The notes beneath the pieces were generated by a model that was not told where the DNA came from, did no database searches, and saw only the letters and a program-made list of their open reading frames with translations. From Methylophaga sp965655755 (GTDB taxonomy: Bacteria; Pseudomonadota; Gammaproteobacteria; Nitrosococcales; Methylophagaceae): a stretch of DNA of 64,000 nt. The stretch spans positions 14,670 to 78,669 of the forward strand of contig NZ_CBFHHW010000008.1 of NCBI RefSeq assembly GCF_965655755.1, written 5' to 3'. Shown piece by piece: positions 55,274-63,497 of this stretch. Numbering within the stretch: position 1 is the first letter of the stretch; every line of letters begins with the position of its first letter. The translations under genes were made by a program, and so were the position numbers.

Positions 55274-55780
55274 CTATTTAAATGGCCCGATTTTGACCAG
55301 CATTTCCGTCTCATGCTGGCCGGCAAAGTGTTGCTGGCGATCAAACATGACTGAGTGATTCAATTCAGCACCCAGTTTGTTTGCCAGACTTTCAAATAAC
55401 GCCCATGAAGCCCGATTATCGGGGGTGATGGTCGTTTCTATAAATTTGACATTCTCGCAGGCTGGACGTTCAAGTATTTCGCGAAGCATTCGGCCTGCAA
55501 GTCCCTGTCCGCGAGCTTTTTCACCTACTGCAACCTGCCATATAAATAACGTGTCAGGCTTTTTCGGTAAAACATAACCAGAAATAAAACCCACGATGTT
55601 TTCGTCCAATTCAGCGGCTACAGATGTGTCGGAGAAATGACAACTCTGGAGTAAGTTGCAATACATTGAGTTGGTGTCCAATGGCGGGCATTGGGCAATC
55701 AGTTCATACACGGCTGCACCATCTTCTGCTGTAGGTGTCCGCAAGGTAATCGGAGCAGCATCGGCTTTTGCAAGATTCAT
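55274..55780 (-). CDS. ectA: L-2,4-diaminobutyrate N-acetyltransferase
   Basis: EctA acetylates diaminobutyrate to N-gamma-acetyldiaminobutyrate, the direct precursor of ectoine. The 168-residue GNAT protein has LRTPTAEDGAAVYELIAQCPPLDTNS at the start and the acetyl-CoA loop VAVGEKARGQGLAGRML. It is the first gene of the ectAB operon and is divergent from cheW-ectR, with an EctR-like box 140 bp upstream. Confidence 0.94.
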   Translation of the reverse strand: MNLAKADAAPITLRTPTAEDGAAVYELIAQCPPLDTNSMYCNLLQSCHFSDTSVAAELDENIVGFISGYVLPKKPDTLFIWQVAVGEKARGQGLAGRMLREILERPACENVKFIETTITPDNRASWALFESLANKLGAELNHSVMFDRQQHFAGQHETEMLVKIGPFK

Positions 55781-55897
55781 ATTATATGATAGCTCTATTG
55801 TTTATATGTCTAATTAATTAAATTTGGATTGTAGACGAATAAATGCAGTAAATATGCGTATTAACGTTAATTTTCAATTAATTAAGTAATTTAATGC

Positions 55898-55927
55898 TTG
55901 ATTTGTTTAGACGTCTAAATATATAGT
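55898..55927 (+). promoter_or_regulatory. promoter of the cheW-ectR pair
   Basis: TTGATT (55898-55903) and TATAGT (55922-55927) are spaced by 18 bp and match the sigma-70 boxes at 4 and 5 of 6 positions. The EctR-like box covers the -10, and a perfect palindrome fills the spacer, which implies repression of this promoter. Confidence 0.55.
55906..55919. promoter_or_regulatory. 14-bp perfect palindrome TTTAGACGTCTAAA
   Basis: The palindrome directly abuts the EctR-like box. Its TAGACG core also occurs at 55832-55837, and the inverted GTCTA at 55808-55812. It may be a second operator in the ectA/cheW intergenic region. Confidence 0.5.
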
Positions 55928-55937
55928 ACACTAAATA
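55920..55937. promoter_or_regulatory. EctR-like operator
   Basis: TATATAGTACACTAAATA consists of two 8-bp near-inverted half-sites separated by AC. From memory, its reverse complement is the same as the pseudopalindrome reported for EctR1 of Methylomicrobium alcaliphilum. It overlaps the -10 of the cheW-ectR promoter and lies 140 bp upstream of ectA. Confidence 0.75.
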
Positions 55938-55979
55938 AATATAAAGTCCAGTCTCAGTCCATCATCCTAAGTTATATTG

Positions 55980-56414
55980 ATGTCAGAACAATTACACACA
56001 AATGAGTGGCTTTGTTTTACGGTTGAGGATGAAATTTATGCTCATCCAGTTCAGCAAGTCAAAGAAATTCTTAGTTACATAGAACCCGTCCCTGTGCCCG
56101 GCTCATTGGCGTGTATAGAAGGTGTGCTTAATGTCAGAGGGGAAATTGTCACCATCCTCTCCTGTAGGCATCTGCTGGGATTAAATAGCAATGCGCCGAC
56201 GGAACACATTGTCATTTTAGAAACGGTTGCCGGCTCCGTAGGTATCACCGTTGATGAGGTAAGTAGAATTAGATTTTTAGATCAGGATGATATGCAACCA
56301 ACGGAACAACAAGCAGACTGCAGTCCGATCAAGGCAACGATTAATGACAATAAAGAGTTATTAATACTGACTGATTTTGATCGTTGCGTTACGCAATTGG
56401 AAAATTATGAGTAA
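55980..56414 (+). CDS. CheW-like scaffold protein
   Basis: The 144-residue protein is a single CheW domain: EWLCFTVEDEIYAHPVQQVKEIL, then IEGVLNVRGEIVTILSCRHLLGL and VGITVDEVSRI. CheW links chemoreceptors to the CheA kinase; solo copies can also serve other signalling arrays. No other chemotaxis gene is nearby. I chose the ATG at 55980, next to a TTG at 55977; there is no strong ribosome site. It overlaps ectR by 8 bp (ATGAGTAA). Confidence 0.87.
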   Translation: MSEQLHTNEWLCFTVEDEIYAHPVQQVKEILSYIEPVPVPGSLACIEGVLNVRGEIVTILSCRHLLGLNSNAPTEHIVILETVAGSVGITVDEVSRIRFLDQDDMQPTEQQADCSPIKATINDNKELLILTDFDRCVTQLENYE

Positions 56415-57006
56415 AACTATAGGTTTGAATCTGGACGCGGTTTATGATCTGGACCTCAACGACGCCCAAAAGGATCAGCTATTGAACCAAATTGAAGAAG
56501 TGCTGATTGCACTGCGACGTGTAATTAGAGCTACCGATCTGCACTCTAAATACCTGGCAAAGACAACAACATTGACGGCACCACAAATTTTATTATTGCA
56601 GACGTTAAGAGACAGGGGCCAGATTACGATAGGGGAACTGGCACAGGATGTCAGCCTAAGTCAGGCCACCGTCACCACAATTCTAGATAGATTGGAAAAA
56701 CGTGATTTGGTTTACCGTCAACGCTCTGTCACAGACAAACGCAAAGTCCATGCTTTTCTGACTGATGCGGCGATGGCAATCTTAAAAGACGCGCCAATTC
56801 CATTACAGGAACAATTTACCCGTCAATTTGGTGAGCTCCAGGAATGGGAACAAACCATGATCATTTCATCATTGAAACGGGTAGCACAAATGATGGATGC
56901 CCAACATATTGATGCATCACCAGTGCTGGATATAGGCGTACTCGACAGACAAGACACAATTATTGAGAAACCTGATGCATTTGTTGTGGGGAAAAAGAAA
57001 ACCTAG
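56407..57006 (+). CDS. ectR: MarR-family regulator EctR
   Basis: EctR represses ectoine genes at low salinity in halotolerant methylotrophs. The 199-residue protein has the MarR winged helix (ITIGELAQDVSLSQATVTTILDRLEKRDLVYRQRS) flanked by dimerisation helices. I chose the ATG at 56407 (MSKTIGLNLDAVYDL). Assignment rests on fold, on position next to ectA and on the EctR-like box upstream. Its stop overlaps the convergent GGDEF-EAL gene by 4 bp. Confidence 0.88.
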   Translation: MSKTIGLNLDAVYDLDLNDAQKDQLLNQIEEVLIALRRVIRATDLHSKYLAKTTTLTAPQILLLQTLRDRGQITIGELAQDVSLSQATVTTILDRLEKRDLVYRQRSVTDKRKVHAFLTDAAMAILKDAPIPLQEQFTRQFGELQEWEQTMIISSLKRVAQMMDAQHIDASPVLDIGVLDRQDTIIEKPDAFVVGKKKT

Positions 57007-59099
57007 AGTTTTAGCAAACGTTCTATGCCACTGGCGGGTAAGGGTTTACTGAAATAAAACCCCTGGAACACATCACAGCCCATTCTTGATAGTAATCGAG
57101 CCTGCTTATGTGTTTCAACACCCTCACCCACGGTTTTTATACCAAGGTTTTCTGCCAGTTGAATAATGGTTTGTGCGATCGCTGCGTCCTTCCTGTTAAA
57201 CACAATTTCATCAACAAACGATTTATCAATTTTCAGTGTATCAATAGGAAAGTTCTTCAAATAACTCAAGGATGAGTAGCCCGTACCGAAATCATCAATA
57301 GCCAACAAGACACCCGTTTTTTTCAATGCAAAGAGTAACGGTATTGTCTCTGCAATATCCTTAAGCATGGCGGTTTCGGTAATTTCAAGCTCAAGTGTTT
57401 CTGCCGGTAACTGGCTCTGCGCCAGAGTACTACGGACACGATCCGTCAAATAACTCTGATTAAACTGCAAAGCTGATAAATTTACGGCGATTCGAAACGC
57501 ACATCCTGCTCTTTCCTGCCAGCTACGCACTTGATTACAGGCTTCTTTCAAAACCCAATCACCAATTGGTAGAATGAGCCCCGTTGACTCAGCAACATCA
57601 ATAAACTGATCCGGTGACAGTAAGCCTTTTTCCGGATGTCGCCAGCGCAACAAAGCTTCAAAACCAATAATCGACTTTGATTCAGACTCATACTGTGGTT
57701 GATAATGAAGTTCGAACTGATCCTGGTCTAACGCATTACGCAAATCGTTCTCGACTTCAAGTCGCAGCATTAAATAGTTATTCATGCTTTCTGAAAAGAA
57801 CTGATAATTGCTGCGACCACTCTCCTTGGCGTGATACATGGCCACATCAGCATGCTGCAATAATGTCTTAACATTATGACCATCATTTGGAAACACAGTG
57901 ATGCCGATACTAACTGTCACATATAGCGGTTTATCGCTAATCATAAAAGGTTCTGAAAAAACAAGATTGAGTCGTTCGGCAATTTCAGCAATCTCGTCAA
58001 CGCGATCAACACCATCCAGAATGACAGTAAATTCATCGCCGGCTAGTCTGGCTACACGGTTGTCGGCTTCTTTAGCAATCTTAGCTACCACATCCGATTC
58101 GCGGACACATTGTTTAATTCTGGCTGAAGCTTGGCAAAGCAATTCATCCCCCACATGATGGCCATGGGTGTCGTTGACATATTTAAAGCGATCCAGATCC
58201 AAAAACATCAGCGTGAAATGACTTCGGCGCCTTTTGGCATTGGCAATAGCCGTTTCAAGTTGCTCGATAAACAGACGCCGATTGGGTAAGTCAGTCAGCG
58301 TGTCATAGTATGCGTAATACGTGATTTCCTTTTCTGATTGTTTGCGCAATGTGATGTCATGCAATGTGCCGACTATACGCCATTGGCCGTATTCGAAAGT
58401 GATATCCGAACGTTCATTAATGAACACGATTTGTCCGTCACTACGAATGACTCGATATTCAATATCGTAAGAGCGTTTTTCGCTAATGGCTGCCCGGACT
58501 GCATCCATAAAATGACGTCGGTCATCACGATGGATATGGTGTATGGATCGCAATAATGTGAGTTTGTTCTCGCGCGGCAGTCCCAGCATATCGAACATAT
58601 CATCGGAGCAATCAACATGATCCGATTTAAAATCCCATTCCCAATAGACCAGGTGAGCAATTGACTGGGCTTTCGCCAGCTTATTTTTATTTGAGCTCAG
58701 TTCTTGTAATGTCCTATTTGCCTTGAGGATGTAACGAACACGATGATTAAATAGTGGCCACTTGAGCGGCTTGGTCATAAAGTCTGTGGCGCCAACCTCA
58801 AATGCTTTTTCGACATCTTCCACATCATCCAGCGCAGTGACCATGACAATGGCACATTCCTGACCTTTGGGGAGGGTTCGTATAAGTTGACAACATTCGA
58901 ATCCGTCCATGCCTGGCATCGATACATCCAATAATATAATGTCTGGCATATACTGATTAAATGCAGAGATAGCCTCTTCACCACTCTCGGCCTCAACAAG
59001 ATGCAGTTCTATACCTCTTAAGGCCTGCTTCATCAGCATACGAGTCACCGGATCATCATCGACCAGCAGCACCACATCTTTTCTGACTGCATCCTCCAT
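57003..59099 (-). CDS. response regulator with PAS, GGDEF and EAL domains
   Basis: The 698-residue protein has, in order, a receiver domain (Asp in IILLDVSMPGMDG, about residue 55), a PAS/PAC domain (about 150-260), a GGDEF domain whose motif reads AGDEF (RLAGDEFTV), and an EAL domain with EALLRWRHP and DDFGTGYSSL. EAL residues look intact, so c-di-GMP breakdown is likely; AGDEF variants can still be active. It abuts the hybrid kinase gene (TAATG) and is the likely output of that kinase. Confidence 0.93.
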   Translation of the reverse strand: MEDAVRKDVVLLVDDDPVTRMLMKQALRGIELHLVEAESGEEAISAFNQYMPDIILLDVSMPGMDGFECCQLIRTLPKGQECAIVMVTALDDVEDVEKAFEVGATDFMTKPLKWPLFNHRVRYILKANRTLQELSSNKNKLAKAQSIAHLVYWEWDFKSDHVDCSDDMFDMLGLPRENKLTLLRSIHHIHRDDRRHFMDAVRAAISEKRSYDIEYRVIRSDGQIVFINERSDITFEYGQWRIVGTLHDITLRKQSEKEITYYAYYDTLTDLPNRRLFIEQLETAIANAKRRRSHFTLMFLDLDRFKYVNDTHGHHVGDELLCQASARIKQCVRESDVVAKIAKEADNRVARLAGDEFTVILDGVDRVDEIAEIAERLNLVFSEPFMISDKPLYVTVSIGITVFPNDGHNVKTLLQHADVAMYHAKESGRSNYQFFSESMNNYLMLRLEVENDLRNALDQDQFELHYQPQYESESKSIIGFEALLRWRHPEKGLLSPDQFIDVAESTGLILPIGDWVLKEACNQVRSWQERAGCAFRIAVNLSALQFNQSYLTDRVRSTLAQSQLPAETLELEITETAMLKDIAETIPLLFALKKTGVLLAIDDFGTGYSSLSYLKNFPIDTLKIDKSFVDEIVFNRKDAAIAQTIIQLAENLGIKTVGEGVETHKQARLLSRMGCDVFQGFYFSKPLPASGIERLLKL

Positions 59100-61402
59100 T
59101 ATGCCGCTCCGAATCGTCCTTTGAGCATCAACTGAGCTTGCTCATAACTCTCCACTAACCGCTCGATGTACGGATACGCCTGGTCAACCTGATTGTTCCT
59201 GCCTAATTTTTCTATCTCGTGAGCAATTTCACTGACTCTGGCCGCACCGATGTTGGCAGAACTTGATTTCAAGGCATGTGCGGCTTTAAATAATTGTTCT
59301 GCATCATCGCCAGTCAGACTCTGCTTAATTTGTTCGATAAGTGACGGACTGCGCTGCAGGTAGACTTCGACAATATTGGCCATTAAAACCTGATTTTGTT
59401 CGCCGGACATGGCAGAGATTTCGTCCAAGACATCTTCATCAATAACCGGCAGTTCAGCCATTTTATGGGGCACTTTTTTCAACCATTTATTAAGGCAACT
59501 ATCCAATTGAGCAAGGGTAAACGGCTTCACCAGCATGTCATCTGCACCTGCCCTCTTGAACTTATTCACCACATTGGACTGAACATCCGCTGTCAAAGCA
59601 ATGATAGGCGTAGATGAATTAGCACCCGCTTCCCCACAATCACGAATCTGTTTTGTTGCATCAAGTCCTCCCATCTGAGGCATGTGGTAATCCATCAAAA
59701 TCAAATCATATTCAGTATCTATGCTGTGGCTGACTGCATCCAGACCATTAGTAACGATATCAACCTTAAACCCCATATTTGATAACATTCCAAGAGCGAC
59801 CTTCTGATTAACTTCGTTATCTTCCACGAGCAATACTCGATTCCCTTCACCTTTCGCTTTGACAGTATCATCAGATACGTTCTGCTTATCAGTCTTTTGG
59901 ATATCCGCATGAGGCAATGGAACCTTAAACCAAAATTGCGTTCCTTTCTCTTTGTCACTGTTTACACCGTAGTGTCCGCCCATCAAATTAATCAGGCGGG
60001 CACAGATTGCCAAACCTAATCCTGTACCACCATAACGACGGGTGATGGAATTATCAGCTTGTGCAAAAGGGGTAAAGATTGATTTCAGCTTATCCTGACT
60101 GATGCCAACCCCGCTGTCATTCACCTCAAAATTCAACCAGTTTTCATCGGCGGATTTCGCTTCAGACACAATGACAGACACCTCACCTTCATCGGTAAAC
60201 TTAATCGCATTATCAATCAAATTGTTCAGAATTTGTCGTAATCGGAGCGGATCAGCAAGGTAACTACCGTGACACGCTTCAGGATTAAAGGATATTTCAA
60301 TTCCTTTTCTCTCTGCTTTAGCACGATTGGTTTCAATCACGGACTTCATGAAAGAGTGAATATCCAGATGTTGCTCTTCCAATTCAACTTTGGACGCATC
60401 CAGTTTAGAGAAATCCAGAATCTGGTTAAGCAATTGAAGTAATGTCTGAGCAGATTCATCCAGCATTGCTACAGTTTCAGCCGCATCCTTTTCGAACTTA
60501 TATAACTTTAATAACTCAGCAAAGCCAATCACGCCGTTCAAAGGCGTTCGAACCTCATGACTCACTACAGCCAAGAATTCTGCTTTTGCTTTATTCGCTT
60601 CATTGGCCACTTCCAGTGCCGATTCCAGTGCCTCAGTTCTGGCTTCGACACGTTGTTCCAGCTCCTCATTAATGCGTTCAAGTTGCACACCACGTGTTTC
60701 CACCTCATCTATCATGTGATTGAAGCTCTTTGCGAGTTGGTTGAATTCATAGGTACTGGCTTCTGGTGCACGTTGCTGATAGTTTTTATTACGATTGATG
60801 TCAGCAATTGTCGACATTAATTGGTTGAGCGGTGTCGTGAATAGCCTTACCAACCATAACATCGCTACCAAACTAATAGTAAAAGCAACCACCGCTGTCA
60901 GAGAAACCACTTTATACAAATTAAGTAACTGATGGCGAAGATCGGCCATATCATCATTTAGGTACATCAGCCCAACTAATTCCCCATGGCTAATCATTGG
61001 AATAAAAATATTTAATCCATTTTCATTTTCATTAATTATCGTTTTCTGCTGCGCTTGAACTTGTCTGATTTGACGTGTCTGGGGTGTTTCCGCGCCTGAG
61101 TCACGCTGAAATCGGGCAAAAATCTCTCCGTCTCTGTCATAAATTGCGGCTTGATTGATACCAGGGCGGACACGAAGTGAGGCTAAGGTTTGCCTGGCAG
61201 CCACAGGATCGTTGAACAGTAATGCGGCCAATGTATTGGTTACCAAAATATCACCCAAGGCATTCAAATCATCTTGGGCATGAAACCTTATGACTTCACG
61301 TTGATTGCTAATAATGGCAAAAGAAATAATGCTGATTGTCAGAAGACCTAACAACATCAAGGTCATGACCAATCTGAATTTGAGTGACTTAGTCCATTTC
61401 AT
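59099..61402 (-). CDS. hybrid histidine kinase with CHASE8-type sensor, REC and Hpt
   Basis: The 767-residue protein has two membrane helices flanking a periplasmic domain of the CHASE8 type (DILVTNTLAALLFNDPVAARQ ... INQAAIYDRDGEIFARF), as in YfiN, then HAMP, coiled-coil, HisKA (VVSHEVRTPLNGVIGF), HATPase, a receiver (LILMDYHMPQMGG) and an Hpt domain (AAHALKSSSANIG). A full phosphorelay is thus carried in one chain. It overlaps yfiR by 4 bp. Confidence 0.93.
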   Translation of the reverse strand: MKWTKSLKFRLVMTLMLLGLLTISIISFAIISNQREVIRFHAQDDLNALGDILVTNTLAALLFNDPVAARQTLASLRVRPGINQAAIYDRDGEIFARFQRDSGAETPQTRQIRQVQAQQKTIINENENGLNIFIPMISHGELVGLMYLNDDMADLRHQLLNLYKVVSLTAVVAFTISLVAMLWLVRLFTTPLNQLMSTIADINRNKNYQQRAPEASTYEFNQLAKSFNHMIDEVETRGVQLERINEELEQRVEARTEALESALEVANEANKAKAEFLAVVSHEVRTPLNGVIGFAELLKLYKFEKDAAETVAMLDESAQTLLQLLNQILDFSKLDASKVELEEQHLDIHSFMKSVIETNRAKAERKGIEISFNPEACHGSYLADPLRLRQILNNLIDNAIKFTDEGEVSVIVSEAKSADENWLNFEVNDSGVGISQDKLKSIFTPFAQADNSITRRYGGTGLGLAICARLINLMGGHYGVNSDKEKGTQFWFKVPLPHADIQKTDKQNVSDDTVKAKGEGNRVLLVEDNEVNQKVALGMLSNMGFKVDIVTNGLDAVSHSIDTEYDLILMDYHMPQMGGLDATKQIRDCGEAGANSSTPIIALTADVQSNVVNKFKRAGADDMLVKPFTLAQLDSCLNKWLKKVPHKMAELPVIDEDVLDEISAMSGEQNQVLMANIVEVYLQRSPSLIEQIKQSLTGDDAEQLFKAAHALKSSSANIGAARVSEIAHEIEKLGRNNQVDQAYPYIERLVESYEQAQLMLKGRFGAA

Positions 61403-61932
61403 TTAACGTCTACTGCTAATTTTAATACTTGCGAGCTCATTTTCAGTTGAGCTTTATCCAATTGTTGTTGGTTAACTTTGAAATGAAATTTATTTTCCTT
61501 CCTAACAACTTCTATCATGCCACCCTCATCAACAAAATCGACAATATCAGAGACGGTCAGTACCGGTTTGTCAGCAAGATACATAAATAGCTGTTGAGTG
61601 AGATCCCCTTCGGTTTTATCAATAAAGATCAAATGACATGAATGACTCTGCTCAATGCCTGAGAGCTGTTTGACAATAATCGGTTTATTATCGATTTTCT
61701 TTCCCTTCAATGTGCCAAAACTGCTTTTTAATCTGTCTGAGAAATAACATAAATCAATCGTTTTTTTCTTCGTCATGGCCTCGGGCCAGCTTGCATATTT
61801 TGCAAAGTTATAACTCAACTTCGCAACCATTGAGCGAGTATCCAACTTTTCAGCCGATGTGACACTATGCTGAAAACTGATAAGAATAAACAGTCCGAAA
61901 GCAAACATGAAGCAGCGCGTCATCATGACCAT
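61399..61932 (-). CDS. YfiR-family periplasmic protein (DUF4154)
   Basis: The 177-residue protein has a signal peptide (to about residue 27) and the YfiR pattern: KLSYNFAKYASWPEA, then LCYFSDRLKSSFGTLKGKKI and HLIFIDKTEGDLTQQLF. In Pseudomonas, YfiR holds the CHASE8-bearing cyclase YfiN inactive from the periplasm. Here its downstream partner is a CHASE8 hybrid kinase, so a similar control of the kinase is inferred. Several ATG codons (61932, 61926, 61923) could be the start. Confidence 0.87.
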   Translation of the reverse strand: MVMMTRCFMFAFGLFILISFQHSVTSAEKLDTRSMVAKLSYNFAKYASWPEAMTKKKTIDLCYFSDRLKSSFGTLKGKKIDNKPIIVKQLSGIEQSHSCHLIFIDKTEGDLTQQLFMYLADKPVLTVSDIVDFVDEGGMIEVVRKENKFHFKVNQQQLDKAQLKMSSQVLKLAVDVK

Positions 61933-62213
61933 GACCCAACCTTCATTTGACCAAAGCAGGTTATATAAACCTTGTGAATAATCGAGCGCACTACTTTGCG
62001 ACGAATATCATCAGCAGTATGAGAGTGAATAATAACGACAAGGTTTGATAGTAATTCGGAGTGAGCGGAGGCAGAAGTGAGCTCAATATACAATAACGCT
62101 TGAAGACTGACAGCAAAGGGTTCTTCGTTTGTTTTGGTACGCGCTTGAACACATGAAAGAAAAAGGAGTAACAGTAGAGCTGTTGCTACTTTTCGTCGTC
62201 TTAGCATGTGCAT
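61923..62213 (-). pseudogene. remnant of a TonB-dependent receptor N terminus
   Basis: The 96-codon frame begins with a signal peptide (ALLLLLFLSCVQA) followed by AVSLQALLYIELTSAS and VVIIHSHTADDIRR. This resembles the start of TonB-dependent receptors (SLEELLxIEVTSAS ... VIxxEDIRR) that often head YfiR operons. The plug and the whole barrel (about 600 residues) are missing, and the tail is unrelated. It overlaps yfiR by 10 bp, so it may now act only as a leader for translation. Confidence 0.6.
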
Positions 62214-62241
62214 ACTGTCTCTCCATTGTTTGACAGAAGCA

Positions 62242-62266
62242 AATCCGATTTTTCCTTAATCGGATT
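62242..62266. terminator. hairpin upstream of the receptor remnant
   Basis: AATCCGAT and ATCGGATT form a perfect 8-bp stem with a nine-base T-rich loop. No strong T-run follows on either strand, so termination is uncertain. Confidence 0.35.
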
Positions 62267-62355
62267 GCTGTCGTAAAGAGATACAGGATTTAAACAAAAA
62301 ATGCCAGTTAGTTCACACTTTTAATCAGGCATTTCTATCTGGATAACTAAGCTTT

Positions 62356-63402
62356 TCATGGAGCTGGATTTGGATAAAGCTGATGAATATCTGCTATGCC
62401 TGATAAGACTTCCTGACTTAAATCGAGATTGATACTGTCAATATTATTCTGCAGTTGATTCATATTGGTGGCACCAATAATATTAGCTGCCAAAAACGGC
62501 CTTGAATTCACAAAGGCTAAGGCCATTTGTGCCGGATCCAAAGCATGTTTCCGGGCTAAATCAACATATGCCTGAGTGGCTGCAACAGCTTGTGGGTTGC
62601 TGTAGCGTTTATAGTGTGGCCAACGTGTGATGCGTGCACCTTCAGGTTGAGCATTATTGAGGTATTTACCCGTTAACACACCAAAGCCCAGTGGCGAATA
62701 GGCTAACAAGCCAATATTCTCCCGATGACTGATTTCGGCACAGCCCACTTCATAACTGCGATTAAGGAGGCTGTACGGGTTCTGGACACTGACTATGGTG
62801 GGCAGCTTGTATGTTTTTGCTACCGTCAAAAATTGCATAATGCCCCAAGGCGTTTCATTGGAAAGACCAATATAACGAATCTTACCCGCCTTAACTTCTC
62901 CCTCCAGAGCCGCCAAAGTTTCATGTATTGGTGTAAGCTGTTCTTCACTCGCCTCCGCCTCAAATCCTAACTGACCAAAATAATTGGTTTCACGCTCGGG
63001 CCAATGCAATTGATACAGATCTAAATAATCGGTTTGTAGTCGCTCCAAACTGCCATTTAATGCCGCACTGATAGTGCTGGCATCAAAGCGTGTTTGCCCT
63101 TTCCTGATATGTGAAACCCAGTCGGGCCCGGGGCCAGCAATTTTACTGGCCAGAACAATATCATCGCGTCGACCACGTTGCTTCAACCAGCTACCTACTA
63201 CTTTTTCAGTTTCGCCATAGGTCTCTGCTTTTGGTGGGATGGCGTAAAGCTCCGCGGTATCAATAAAGTTAACGCCTTGAGACACCGCATAATCTAGTTG
63301 TTCAAGTCCTTCACGCTCCGTATTCTGTTCACCATAGGTCATAGTACCGAGGCAAATTCGGCTGACAGTTAAATCGCTTTTACCCAGAGTGTTGTATTGC
63401 AT
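62356..63402 (-). CDS. tas: aldo/keto reductase, Tas family
   Basis: The 348-residue NADP(H)-dependent reductase resembles E. coli Tas along its length: MQYNTLGKSDLTVSRICLGTMTYGEQN, then GVNFIDTAELYAIPPKAETYGETE and VQNPYSLLNRSYEVG. The catalytic Tyr lies in AELYAIP, the Lys in ASKIAGPG and the His in LYQLHWPERE. The physiological substrate is unknown. I chose the ATG at 63402 over a GTG at 63411. Confidence 0.9.
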   Translation of the reverse strand: MQYNTLGKSDLTVSRICLGTMTYGEQNTEREGLEQLDYAVSQGVNFIDTAELYAIPPKAETYGETEKVVGSWLKQRGRRDDIVLASKIAGPGPDWVSHIRKGQTRFDASTISAALNGSLERLQTDYLDLYQLHWPERETNYFGQLGFEAEASEEQLTPIHETLAALEGEVKAGKIRYIGLSNETPWGIMQFLTVAKTYKLPTIVSVQNPYSLLNRSYEVGCAEISHRENIGLLAYSPLGFGVLTGKYLNNAQPEGARITRWPHYKRYSNPQAVAATQAYVDLARKHALDPAQMALAFVNSRPFLAANIIGATNMNQLQNNIDSINLDLSQEVLSGIADIHQLYPNPAP

Positions 63403-63419
63403 AAATTCCACAGCTTTTT

Positions 63420-63457
63420 AAATAAAAAGGCCTTGCTTGAACTAGACAAGCAAGGCC
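63420..63457 (-). terminator. terminator after ccoG
   Basis: A perfect 11-bp stem (GGCCTTGCTTG and CAAGCAAGGCC) with a seven-base loop is followed on the minus strand by TTTTTATTT. It ends the ccoG transcript before the tas gene. Confidence 0.9.
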
Positions 63458-63497
63458 CTCAACATAACAAGCACGTCTTTAAACTGGCAAACCTGTT

